A stretch of 8,177 nt of DNA from contig JALSLS010000401.1 in assembly GCA_026988195.1 (NCBI GenBank), positions 1 through 8,177 on the forward strand, in the 5' to 3' direction. A program made the position numbers and the translations under genes. Shown piece by piece: positions 1-7,201 of this stretch (positions within the stretch are counted from its first letter, which is position 1; each line of letters begins with the position of its first letter). The stretch is from Methylomonas sp. Its GTDB lineage: Bacteria; Pseudomonadota; Gammaproteobacteria; Methylococcales; Methylomonadaceae. The notes beneath the pieces are model-generated. The model saw only the letters and a program-made list of their open reading frames with translations. It was not told the origin of the DNA and did no database searches.

Positions 1-624
1 TATATTTTCGGTAGAAATAACAAAACCACAACGAACACCGGCTAATCCAAAAAATTTACCAAGAGAACGTAAGACAATAAGCCCATCTGTAACGGGGTAG
101 CTGGATAAACTTTTTTCAGGGGTTGAATCAATAAATGCCTCATCAACAATAAGCCAGCCATTACGTTGCATTAGCTGTTTATGCCAGTCAAGTAATTGCT
201 GTTTGTTAAAGCCTTGAGCGCTTGGGTTATTAGGATTTATTAAAATTAATACATCTAATTGTTCAATTTGAGTATCAATATCCACTAGTTCAATCACTTC
301 ATGTCCAGCTTTTTTCCAGCTATAAGCATGTTCAGCATAAGCAGGCGCTAAGACACCGACTTTAGATTTTTTACGCAATACAGGTAACGCTTGTATTGCT
401 GCCTGAGAGCCGGCAACCGCTAAAATAGATTGGCACTGATAATATTGCTTGGCTGCAGAAACTAGACCATCCCCCTCTTCAGGCAAACGTTGCCAGCATT
501 CGGCAGGAATTTTGGGAATATCCCAACCATTAGGGTTGATACCGGTTGATAAATCAATCCATTGAGTTAAGGGGATATTATATTTTGATGCAGCTTCAAT
601 TAAATGACCTCCATGCTCAAGCAA
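1..624 (-). CDS. cobD: L-threonine-O-3-phosphate decarboxylase, partial (3' end outside window)
   Basis: This PLP enzyme (cobD in Salmonella naming, cobC in Pseudomonas naming) decarboxylates threonine phosphate to (R)-1-amino-2-propanol O-2-phosphate, the linker of the cobalamin nucleotide loop. The window shows the first 208 codons. About 120-150 C-terminal residues should be missing, judging from the usual 330-360 residues. Translated from the sequence, the protein opens with LEHGGHL, a typical family beginning. It shows the fold-type I aminotransferase marks AGSQAA (71-76), APAYAEH (93-99), NPNNP (130-134), VDEAF (160-164, Asp161 expected to hold the PLP pyridine nitrogen) and SLGKFFGLAGVRCGF, with the Schiff-base lysine at 190. 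The start is a TTG at 622-624. No ATG fits the conserved N-terminus, and an AGGAG lies six bases upstream. The gene overlaps the end of cbiB by 8 bp, so the two are probably co-transcribed and translationally coupled. Family assignment is secure. Confidence 0.93.
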   Translation of the reverse strand, partial: MLEHGGHLIEAASKYNIPLTQWIDLSTGINPNGWDIPKIPAECWQRLPEEGDGLVSAAKQYYQCQSILAVAGSQAAIQALPVLRKKSKVGVLAPAYAEHAYSWKKAGHEVIELVDIDTQIEQLDVLILINPNNPSAQGFNKQQLLDWHKQLMQRNGWLIVDEAFIDSTPEKSLSSYPVTDGLIVLRSLGKFFGLAGVRCGFVISTENI

Positions 625-1537
625 GAACTTCTCCTGAAATTTGAAAAAAAATAACCATAACAAGCCATAAAATAAGGCTAGCGTTAACTAATGAGTTGGC
701 TCGCATAATATCGTTATTATCAGCTGATTTATGTCCTCCAAAAAACACTTTATGTTTGAGTTTACCATGATACCAAGCAGGGCCGCCCAGCTGTAGGTTT
801 AATGAGCCTGCACCCGATGTCATAACAGGACCTGCATTGGGGCTATCTAATAATTTAGCCTGTGTTTTCCAACAAAATAATGCTTGTCTGGTATTCCCCA
901 ATAAAGCGTAACTAAGTGCTGTTAAGCGAGCAGGAATCCAGTTTAAACAATCATCAAACCGTGCAGCAGCCCAGCCAAAATGTAAAAATTTCTGATTTTT
1001 ATAGCCCCACATTGCATCCAAGGTGTTACTTAGTCTATAAATAACTGCGCCTGTAGGCCCTGCGATAATAAACCAAAAGATTGGAGCAAAAACAGCATCG
1101 GCTCCATTTTCTAAAACTGATTCAATGCTCGCTTTTCGTATTTCAATTACTGTCATTTTATTTGTATCCCTACTGACAATCATGCCAACTTGGTTTTGTG
1201 CTAGTAAAATATTATTCTTATTTAAAGCTTGAAAAACCAATAATGCATGTTGCTTCAAGCTATTTGCTGCAATACAAAAATAAAGAACGATAGGCGAAAA
1301 CAGGGTATTAATAATTGACCATTGGTTGATACTATAAATCAACAGTGAAAAAGGGATGACCATTATGAGTAAAGCAATTAACCCCATACACCTTTGAACA
1401 AAGGCTGAGTGAGATTGATAGCGCAATTTTTTTTCTATGCTATTAGCCAGATTACCAAAAAAGACTAAGGGGTGGTATTTTTGGGGTTCACCTAACCATA
1501 GGTCAAGTAGAACAGCTAAAATAAGAGGTAAACTCAT
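617..1537 (-). CDS. cbiB: Adenosylcobinamide-phosphate synthase (CbiB)
   Basis: This integral membrane enzyme (CbiB; CobD in Pseudomonas naming) attaches aminopropanol or its phosphate to the f-propionate of adenosylcobyric acid, giving adenosylcobinamide or its phosphate. The 306-residue length is normal for the family. Visible family motifs are DLWLGEPQKYHPLVFFGNL (12-30), VSRDT (121-125), ESVLENGADAVFAPIFWF (139-156), PTGAVIYRLSNTLDAMWGYK (161-180), NWIPARLTA (199-207) and PNAGPVMTSGAGSLNLQLGG (233-252). Hydrophobic stretches near residues 2-14, 51-72, 78-95, 147-167 and 285-303 fit a multi-pass inner-membrane protein. The ATG at 1535-1537 is the only sensible start, because an in-frame TAA lies at 1550-1552. 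I see no good Shine-Dalgarno sequence before it. The gene overlaps cobD, whose product supplies its substrate, and is divergent from cobQ, which supplies the other substrate. No damage is seen. Confidence 0.96.
   Translation of the reverse strand: MSLPLILAVLLDLWLGEPQKYHPLVFFGNLANSIEKKLRYQSHSAFVQRCMGLIALLIMVIPFSLLIYSINQWSIINTLFSPIVLYFCIAANSLKQHALLVFQALNKNNILLAQNQVGMIVSRDTNKMTVIEIRKASIESVLENGADAVFAPIFWFIIAGPTGAVIYRLSNTLDAMWGYKNQKFLHFGWAAARFDDCLNWIPARLTALSYALLGNTRQALFCWKTQAKLLDSPNAGPVMTSGAGSLNLQLGGPAWYHGKLKHKVFFGGHKSADNNDIMRANSLVNASLILWLVMVIFFQISGEVLA
631..635 (-). promoter_or_regulatory. Shine-Dalgarno site that decides the TTG start of cobD
   Basis: On the minus strand an AGGAG stands six bases before the TTG at 622-624, inside the last codons of cbiB. 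The conserved LEHGG sequence begins immediately after this TTG. Together these support a non-ATG start that overlaps the upstream gene's stop. Confidence 0.75.
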
Positions 1538-1605
1538 GTATAGATATAATTAAATTAGGTTTAGTGAATATATTCCACGAGGAGTACAGTAAAAAAGTAT
1601 GCTCA

Positions 1606-1628
1606 TTTTAACCTGTGGAGAGTTAAAA
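1606..1628. repeat. Short perfect inverted repeat, possible operator
   Basis: TTTTAAC (1606-1612) and GTTAAAA (1622-1628) form a perfect 7-bp inverted repeat around a 9-nt spacer, about 70-90 bp upstream of the cbiB start. The spacing and position would suit a dimeric regulator. However, an AT-rich 7-mer pair can easily arise by chance in 336 bp, and I recognise no known operator. Confidence 0.25.
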
Positions 1629-1702
1629 CTAGACTTTTATCATGATGTTAAAATAAACTGCGCTAAGTTGTAACTATTCAGCTTGTTAGTAGACAATAAT
1701 GA

Positions 1703-1792
1703 TGTAGGAGCGTCCGCCCTCGGCGCGATTAAATGATGCTCTTTTCTCAAAAACTTTCAATTACCTTCGCGCCGAGAGCGGACGCTCCTACA
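1703..1792. repeat. REP doublet (REPIN-like) with 26-bp arms
   Basis: The left arm (1703-1728) begins TGTAGGAGCGTCCGC. It is the reverse complement of the right arm (1767-1792) at 25 of 26 positions; the one mismatch pairs C1718 with A1777. The 38-nt loop (1729-1766) is AT-rich. The arms are far richer in G+C than the surrounding DNA. The GTAGGAGCG head and the two-inverted-copies layout match the REP/REPIN class of gammaproteobacterial repeats. Those repeats are mobilised in trans by REP-associated tyrosine transposases (RAYT); no such gene is in this window. In RNA the arms would form a very stable hairpin. Its position, 81 bp before the cobQ start and 165 bp before the cbiB start, leaves room for both promoters, although the cobQ leader could contain it if transcription starts further upstream. 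Confidence 0.85.
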
Positions 1793-1873
1793 AAACATTG
1801 TGCTAAGTTTATAGAAATATAAATCCACTTATCCTTTTATTATACGAATTAAGCTCAAATTATTCTTAAATCA

Positions 1874-3337
1874 ATGCAAGAAAAAAAAACAGTACAAACT
1901 TTAATGGTTCAGGGGACAACTTCTGATGCAGGAAAAAGTGCTTTAGTGACCGCTTTATGTCGTTATTATTATCGAAAAGGCGTTAAGGTTGTCCCTTTTA
2001 AACCGCAGAATATGGCCTTAAATAGTGCAGTAACGGTTGATGGCGGAGAAATAGGTCGAGCACAAGCTGTACAAGCTACTGCTTGCGGTTTAGAAGCACA
2101 TACGGATATGAACCCTATCTTGCTTAAACCTAATTCTGATAAAACAGCTCAAGTTATTATTCACGGCAAGGCATCCGAAAACCTTTCAGCTAAGCAATAT
2201 CATCAATTTAAAAAGCAAGCGATGCAAGCTGTTTTAGAGTCTCATAGCCGGTTAACTAAGCAATACCAGATGATTGTGGTTGAAGGAGCCGGTAGTCCTG
2301 CTGAAATAAATTTACGTGAAGGTGATATTGCCAATATGGGCTTTGCAGAAGTGGTGGATTGCCCTGTTATTTTAATTGCTGATATTGATAAAGGGGGAGT
2401 ATTTGCACATATTGTTGGAACGCTGGAATTATTATCTAAAACAGAACAAAAAAGAATTGTTGGTTTTGTAATTAATCGCTTTCGAGGCGATATGGCATTA
2501 TTAAAGCCGGGAATAGATTGGCTGGAACAACGAACAGGAAAACCAGTATTATCTGTATTACCTTATTTACACGATTTTTATTTAGATGCAGAGGATTCGG
2601 TCGCCATCAATAAATATCAAAAACAGCAAAAATCCAGCTTTAATATTATTATTCCTCAGTTTCCACGGATGAGTAATCACACAGATTTTGATCCCTTGTT
2701 ATTACACCCTGACATTTCCGTTCGATTTGAAAAAGACCCCAACAAATGTGCTAATGCAGATTTAATTATTTTAGCAGGCAGTAAATCTGTACGAGATGAT
2801 CTACACTGGTTAAATGACATGGGTTGGTCTGATTTAATAAATAAACACCTGCGTTATGCTGGAAAGTTAATAGGCGTTTGTGGGGGATACCAAATGCTTG
2901 GTAGCATAATTAATGATCCTGATGGGGTTGAGGGCAAGCCAGGATCGAGTATTGGCTTAGGTTTGTTAGAGCTTGAAACAACCTTAACAACAGAAAAATG
3001 TTTGAAAAAAGTGCAAGGAATGTTGACTATTAATAATGCCGCTATTGCTGGTTATGAAATACATGCCGGGGTAACTCAAGGCAAAGCACTAGAAAACCCA
3101 GTGAATATAATAGATGGAAAAGCTGAAGGGGCAATATCGAATGATGAACGGGTGCTAGGGACCTATATACACGGCCTATTTGATTTACCCTCAGCTGCAC
3201 ACGCTTTATTAGAATGGGCGGGGGGTAACACACAACAGTCCATCAATTTAACAGAAAAACGCGAAGCAGGGATTAATTTAATCACCGATGCTTTAGAACA
3301 GAATTTTGACTTTGATAGGTTGAACAAGTTAATTTAA
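1874..3337 (+). CDS. cobQ: Cobyric acid synthase (CobQ/CbiP)
   Basis: This cytoplasmic ATP- and glutamine-dependent amidotransferase amidates the b, d, e and g side chains of adenosylcobyrinic acid a,c-diamide to give adenosylcobyric acid. The 487-residue length is normal. The N-terminal synthetase half (dethiobiotin-synthetase-like) shows LMVQGTTSDAGKSALVTALC with the nucleotide-binding loop at 14-22, then PFKPQNMALNS (41-51), GEIGRAQAVQA (58-68), VEGAGSPAEINL (136-147) and ADIDKGGVFA (169-178). The C-terminal half is a class I glutaminase, with the nucleophile Cys336 in GVCGGYQMLG and His433 in GTYIHGLFD. The ATG at 1874 is the furthest-upstream ATG after an in-frame TAA at 1850-1852. M11 is a possible alternative just before the conserved VQGT, and neither has a clear ribosome binding site. 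The stop overlaps the next gene's ATG by one base. The gene is divergent from cbiB, the next enzyme in the pathway. It appears intact. Confidence 0.97.
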   Translation: MQEKKTVQTLMVQGTTSDAGKSALVTALCRYYYRKGVKVVPFKPQNMALNSAVTVDGGEIGRAQAVQATACGLEAHTDMNPILLKPNSDKTAQVIIHGKASENLSAKQYHQFKKQAMQAVLESHSRLTKQYQMIVVEGAGSPAEINLREGDIANMGFAEVVDCPVILIADIDKGGVFAHIVGTLELLSKTEQKRIVGFVINRFRGDMALLKPGIDWLEQRTGKPVLSVLPYLHDFYLDAEDSVAINKYQKQQKSSFNIIIPQFPRMSNHTDFDPLLLHPDISVRFEKDPNKCANADLIILAGSKSVRDDLHWLNDMGWSDLINKHLRYAGKLIGVCGGYQMLGSIINDPDGVEGKPGSSIGLGLLELETTLTTEKCLKKVQGMLTINNAAIAGYEIHAGVTQGKALENPVNIIDGKAEGAISNDERVLGTYIHGLFDLPSAAHALLEWAGGNTQQSINLTEKREAGINLITDALEQNFDFDRLNKLI

Positions 3338-6300
3338 TGCCACTAATAAAAATACTACTATTAAATTTATGGGTCGCTATCGGCTATTTCTCTACGGGGG
3401 TAATAGGTAGTTTACTCACTATAGAGCCAAGTAACTCATCTCCTGTGTGGCCTGCAGCAGGGGTTGCTTTAGCTGTTATGTTACTTTATGGCTGGCGTGT
3501 ATTAGTGGGTTTGTTTGTAGGTATTTTCTTCACTCAGGTTTATGTAAGTTTTGACGGGGCTGTTACAGAAGGATTAAAAAATGGGGTTGGCCTTATATTA
3601 ATTAAAGCATTTGCGTCTTCTGCTCAAGCCGTTATTGGTAGCTTGTTAATACACTGTTTTGTGGGAAGGCAGGATACCTTACTGAACTTATCTAAAGTAT
3701 TACTTTTCTTTTTTTATGGCGCTATTATCAGTTGCCTTATTGCTCCTACTATTAGTATTGGAGCGTTTTATCTACAAAATATTATTAGCGCTAATGATTG
3801 CTTTTTAGCATGGGTTACTTGGTGGATAGGTGATGTTATTGGGACATTAATATTTACCCCTATTATGCTCACATTTTTGGCTCAGCCACAGTCTGTCTGG
3901 CGACCAAGAAGGCTGACTGTTGCAGCCCCCCTGAGTTTTTTATTGCTATTGTTGGTTGGTATGTATTTTTATAGTAAACAGCAAGAAGATAAGCGTATCA
4001 ATATATTATTTAATCACCGAGTTGAAAGAGTGCAAAACCTTCTGATTCATGAAATTAATGCACATACCAATATAGCAAAAAGTATAAGAGACTTTTTTTA
4101 TGCTCGTCAAGAGGTCACAGCTGATGAATTTTACTTATTAAGCAAGTCACACTTGAAGCAACATCCTGACATAGTGGCAATAGAGTGGATACCAAGAATA
4201 TTAGCCAATTCTGAACGGGCTTTATCTGCAAGCAATATAGGTAGTTTCCCCGTTAAATATATAGAGCCGCTACAAGGAAATGAAACAGCATTAGGTTTTG
4301 ATATAACTCAAAGTAAAACGGCACTGATAACATTAAAAAAGATATTTGTGACCGGTAAAACATTATCAACAGGGGTAATTCGATTAGTTCAAGATTCAAC
4401 CCATTCGCGAGTGACTTCTATTATTTACTCACCTGTGTATAAAAAAAATATACCCGAATATAAGCCTGATTCTTTATTAGGTGTTATTGCTGTTATTTTT
4501 AGTTTAAACGCTAATATAATGGGAGCTTTATCACCTTTAGCTGATAATCAACTACTGGTTGAAATAAAAAATAATCAAGAAGTTTTTTATAGTAATTTTA
4601 TTGATAGTCATATAAAACCTATTTCTTTTGTTACCTTACAAAGCACAAAAACATTCGAGAATGGTGGAGTCAGTTGGCAAATATCTTTTCGCCCATCCGA
4701 ACAATTTTTATCAATTCAAACGACTTGGCATATTTGGTGGGCTTTATTTGGTGGTTTGTTGTTGACGAGTTTTACCAGTGTGGGTTTATTATTACTGACG
4801 GGGAGAACGGCTCAAATTTCTGAACAAGTTAAAATTAAAACCCGTGATTTAAGAAATACCAATAGCCGATTAAATCAGCAGATTGAATTAAGGCAACAAT
4901 TAGAAGCAGAGCAGCTATCACGAAATGCTATCTTAGAGGCTGTTGCCAAAGGTAAAGATTTTAAGAAAATTCTAACAGATATTATAACAAGTGTTGAAAA
5001 ATCAAATCCTGAAATGATTTGTTCTATTCTATTATTAGATGAAAAAGGGCAACATTTACATCTAGGAGCCGCTATTAGTTTACCTGACTTTTATACCGAT
5101 GCACTTGAAGGTATGGCAATTGGTGAAGGGCAGGGCTCATGTGGTACAGCTGCTTATACGGCTAAAAGGGTGATAGTAGAAAATATTATGACCCATCCCT
5201 TTTGGGCTTCGTATAAAGCCTTAGCTGAATCAGCAGGATTACAGGCGTGCTGGTCAGAACCTGTTGTTTCATCAAAGAAAAAAGTATTAGCTACTTTTGC
5301 AATTTACTTTCGAAGCCCTAGAGCTCCCTCACGGGAAGATAAGAGTTTTATTCAACGGATGGCAGAACTAACCGCGATTACTATTGAACGAAAACAGGCA
5401 GAAGATGAATTACGTATTGCAGCAATTACTTTTCAGTCACATGATGCCGTGGTTATTACTGATATTAACGGCACTATATTGCGTATTAATCAGGCATATA
5501 CTGATATTACAGGCTATTCAGCTGCAGAGGTTTTGGGTAAAAATGCCAATATATTAAATTCGGGAACACATAATAAGGCTTTTTTTACTTCTCTTTACTC
5601 TGAATTGGCTAATAAGGGGCGCTGGGAAGGGGAAGTGTGGAATCGTCGTAAAAATGGTGAAGTGTTTCCTGAAAGAATGATTATTACCGCGGTTATTGAT
5701 GATTTAAAAATCACCCATTATATTGGTATTTTTTCAGATATTAGTGATCAAAAACAAAAAGAAGAAAAAATCAAACAACTCGCTTTTTATGACCCTTTAA
5801 CGGCTTTACCCAATCGACGACTGTTATTAGAGCGCCTTGATCAGGCAGTTATCAATACCAAGCGACATAAATATTTTGGGGCTGTTATCTATTTGGATTT
5901 AGATCATTTCAAATCGCTTAATGATACCTTAGGGCATCATGTTGGGGATGAGATGTTGGTTATGGTTGCTGCAAGGATTAAAAGTGTCATTAGACAGGAA
6001 GATACAGCCTGCCGATTGGGAGGTGATGAATTTGTAGTTTTGATTAGTGTTTATGATACCTCATTAGTCGCAATGATTGAACAAGCCTCAATTGTCGCCG
6101 AAAAAATTCGGGATATATTAAATCAGCCTTTTGATTTAGCTCAAGGTCAACATTTATTTTCATGCAGTATTGGCGTTTCTGTATTCCCTGATACTGTGGA
6201 AGAGCCAGTGCAAATTTTAGAACAAGCTGATACCGCAATGTATCGATCAAAAAAATTAGGTCGAAACAGAGTTAGTTTTTTTAGCGAACAGATGCAAGCT

Positions 6301-7119
6301 GAGCATAATAGAAAAGCATATTTAGAGCGCATGTTACTAACTGCACTCAATCAAAAGCAATTTCTTATGTATTATCAAGGCCAGACTAATGATAAAGGAC
6401 AAATACTCAGTGCTGAAGCTTTGCTAAGGTGGCAACACCCAGAACAAGGTATGGTTTCACCTGCTGAATTTATTCCTATCGCAGAAAATAGCCATTTAAT
6501 TGTTGATATAGGTAATTGGGTGTTAACAACGGTATGCCAGCAAATTAAAAAATGGCAAGATTCTGGGTATTACCTAGAACATATAGCCGTCAACATCAGT
6601 CCCCGCCAATTTAGGCAAGAAGACTTTATCGCGCAATTAAAAAAATCCATTGCTCACGCGGGAATTGAAGCAAAGTATTTGATGCTAGAGTTAACGGAAG
6701 GCATTGTAATTGAAGATATTCAAGATACGATTAACAAAATGCTACAAATCCAATTAATGGGTATTACAATCTCTATTGATGACTTCGGCACCGGATATTC
6801 ATCTTTAACTTATTTAAAGCAATTGCCTTTAAGTCAGCTTAAAATAGATCAAAGTTTTGTAAGAGATATTAATATTGATACTTCAGATGAAATAATTGTT
6901 GAATCTATCATTGCATTAGCACATAAATTAGGATTAGAAGTTATTGCTGAAGGTGTGGAAACCGCTGAGCAATTAGCCTTTTTAACAGAAAATGGCTGTA
7001 AAAAATATCAAGGATATTATTTTTATAGACCTGTTGTCGCTGATGTGTTTTTAAAACAGGTGATGGAGGACCAAGCTAGAGGTAACCGCTCAGTCCCCTC
7101 TTTGGAAAAGAGGGGTTAG
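3337..7119 (+). CDS. Membrane MASE1-CHASE-GAF-PAS-GGDEF-EAL c-di-GMP synthase/phosphodiesterase
   Basis: This 1260-residue protein probably senses an external ligand and changes cellular cyclic-di-GMP. Domains in order: a MASE1 membrane module with several hydrophobic helices (about 1-212, including SPVWPAAGVALAVMLLYGW); a periplasmic CHASE sensor (about 225-455, with HPDIVAIEWIPRI at 276-288 and FPVKYIEPLQGNE); a second membrane anchor (about 466-488); a coiled linker (about 495-530); GAF (about 530-690, GSCGTAAY with Cys602); PAS (about 693-806); GGDEF (about 815-975); and EAL (about 1005-1245). The GGDEF motif (895-899) and the inhibitory RxxD site (RQED, 886-889) are intact. The EAL signature is also intact: EALLRW (1027-1032), ELTEG (Glu1118), DDFG (1148-1149), Lys1169, EGVE (Glu1205) and QGYYF (Gln1225). 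Both activities are therefore possible; which one dominates cannot be read. The start overlaps the cobQ stop (TAATG) without a good ribosome binding site, suggesting translational coupling. The last 12 residues and the stop codon come from an inserted MITE. Confidence 0.95.
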   Translation: MPLIKILLLNLWVAIGYFSTGVIGSLLTIEPSNSSPVWPAAGVALAVMLLYGWRVLVGLFVGIFFTQVYVSFDGAVTEGLKNGVGLILIKAFASSAQAVIGSLLIHCFVGRQDTLLNLSKVLLFFFYGAIISCLIAPTISIGAFYLQNIISANDCFLAWVTWWIGDVIGTLIFTPIMLTFLAQPQSVWRPRRLTVAAPLSFLLLLLVGMYFYSKQQEDKRINILFNHRVERVQNLLIHEINAHTNIAKSIRDFFYARQEVTADEFYLLSKSHLKQHPDIVAIEWIPRILANSERALSASNIGSFPVKYIEPLQGNETALGFDITQSKTALITLKKIFVTGKTLSTGVIRLVQDSTHSRVTSIIYSPVYKKNIPEYKPDSLLGVIAVIFSLNANIMGALSPLADNQLLVEIKNNQEVFYSNFIDSHIKPISFVTLQSTKTFENGGVSWQISFRPSEQFLSIQTTWHIWWALFGGLLLTSFTSVGLLLLTGRTAQISEQVKIKTRDLRNTNSRLNQQIELRQQLEAEQLSRNAILEAVAKGKDFKKILTDIITSVEKSNPEMICSILLLDEKGQHLHLGAAISLPDFYTDALEGMAIGEGQGSCGTAAYTAKRVIVENIMTHPFWASYKALAESAGLQACWSEPVVSSKKKVLATFAIYFRSPRAPSREDKSFIQRMAELTAITIERKQAEDELRIAAITFQSHDAVVITDINGTILRINQAYTDITGYSAAEVLGKNANILNSGTHNKAFFTSLYSELANKGRWEGEVWNRRKNGEVFPERMIITAVIDDLKITHYIGIFSDISDQKQKEEKIKQLAFYDPLTALPNRRLLLERLDQAVINTKRHKYFGAVIYLDLDHFKSLNDTLGHHVGDEMLVMVAARIKSVIRQEDTACRLGGDEFVVLISVYDTSLVAMIEQASIVAEKIRDILNQPFDLAQGQHLFSCSIGVSVFPDTVEEPVQILEQADTAMYRSKKLGRNRVSFFSEQMQAEHNRKAYLERMLLTALNQKQFLMYYQGQTNDKGQILSAEALLRWQHPEQGMVSPAEFIPIAENSHLIVDIGNWVLTTVCQQIKKWQDSGYYLEHIAVNISPRQFRQEDFIAQLKKSIAHAGIEAKYLMLELTEGIVIEDIQDTINKMLQIQLMGITISIDDFGTGYSSLTYLKQLPLSQLKIDQSFVRDINIDTSDEIIVESIIALAHKLGLEVIAEGVETAEQLAFLTENGCKKYQGYYFYRPVVADVFLKQVMEDQARGNRSVPSLEKRG

Positions 7120-7192
7120 GGGAAATTTTATTAGACAAATCCCCCTCAATCCCCCTTTTTCAAAGGGGGGAAGTGAACGGTTACAGCTAGAA
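7074..7192. repeat. 8-bp target-site duplication flanking the MITE
   Basis: AGCTAGAG (7074-7081) and AGCTAGAA (7185-7192) are direct repeats identical at 7 of 8 positions. They abut the outer ends GTAACCG and CGGTTAC of the palindromic element. This is the expected footprint of a transposition event with one later point change. A strict 7-bp duplication plus one extra G is the alternative reading. Confidence 0.8.
7082..7184. mobile_element. 103-bp palindromic MITE inserted in the 3' end of the GGDEF-EAL gene
   Basis: The element begins GTAACCGCTCA and ends with the reverse complement of GTAACCGTTCA, so its terminal repeats match at 10 of the first 11 positions. The whole element is an imperfect palindrome of two halves of about 47 bp. 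Each half holds its own hairpin: CCCCTCTTT/AAAGAGGGG with a 3-nt loop (7095-7115) and CCCCCTTT/AAAGGGGG with a 3-nt loop (about 7151-7169). It carries no gene and is flanked by a target duplication, so it must have been moved by a transposase encoded elsewhere. Ends starting GTAA with 8-bp duplications are typical of the IS66 family, but this link is inference. The left half supplies the last 12 codons and the TAG stop (7117-7119) of the upstream gene. The hairpins may also block transcription between the two convergent genes, though neither is followed by a T-tract. Confidence 0.85.
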
Positions 7193-7201
7193 CTATTGTG
7201 A

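Larger units (their letters stand above)
1538..1873. other. Divergent intergenic region between cbiB and cobQ
   Basis: This 336-bp spacer must hold the promoters of both transcription units. It contains a REP-type inverted repeat (1703-1792) and a short inverted repeat (1606-1628), annotated separately. A TATTATAC at 1838-1845 could be a -10 element for cobQ, and a TATATT-like element at about 1567-1572 on the minus strand could serve cbiB. Neither has a convincing -35 partner, so I do not call promoters. Neither cbiB nor cobQ has a clear ribosome binding site. I looked for the conserved B12 box of the cobalamin riboswitch (RGCCACTG) on both strands and found none. No credible gene lies here; a 24-codon ORF at 1599-1673 was rejected. 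Confidence 0.7.

Noticed and set aside
1599..1673. Small plus-strand ORF of 24 codons with an AGGAG upstream (1580-1584)
   Set aside because: The AGGAG is 14 bases from the ATG, too far for a good ribosome binding site. The peptide resembles nothing I know, and the ORF could easily occur by chance.
1659..1809. Near-identical 11-mers TGCGCTAAGTT (1659-1669) and TGTGCTAAGTT (1799-1809) either side of the REP doublet, as a target duplication
   Set aside because: They do not abut the repeat arms (33 bp away on the left, 6 bp on the right) and differ by one base, so they are more likely coincidence.
3042..3233. Minus-strand ORF inside cobQ
   Set aside because: It lies antisense to the conserved glutaminase half of cobQ, has no recognisable domain and is explained by the real gene's codons.
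3337..3346. GCCACT near the GGDEF-EAL start as a possible B12 box
   Set aside because: The full RGCCACTG consensus is not met, none of the rest of a cobalamin riboswitch is around it, and it lies in coding sequence.
6044..6350. Two overlapping minus-strand ORFs inside the GGDEF-EAL gene
   Set aside because: Both are antisense to the conserved GGDEF domain, overlap one another in different frames and show no family motifs.
7095..7169. The two C-rich/G-rich hairpins as canonical rho-independent terminators
   Set aside because: Neither stem is followed by a run of Ts on either strand, and both are integral parts of the MITE. A terminating effect is possible but not shown.
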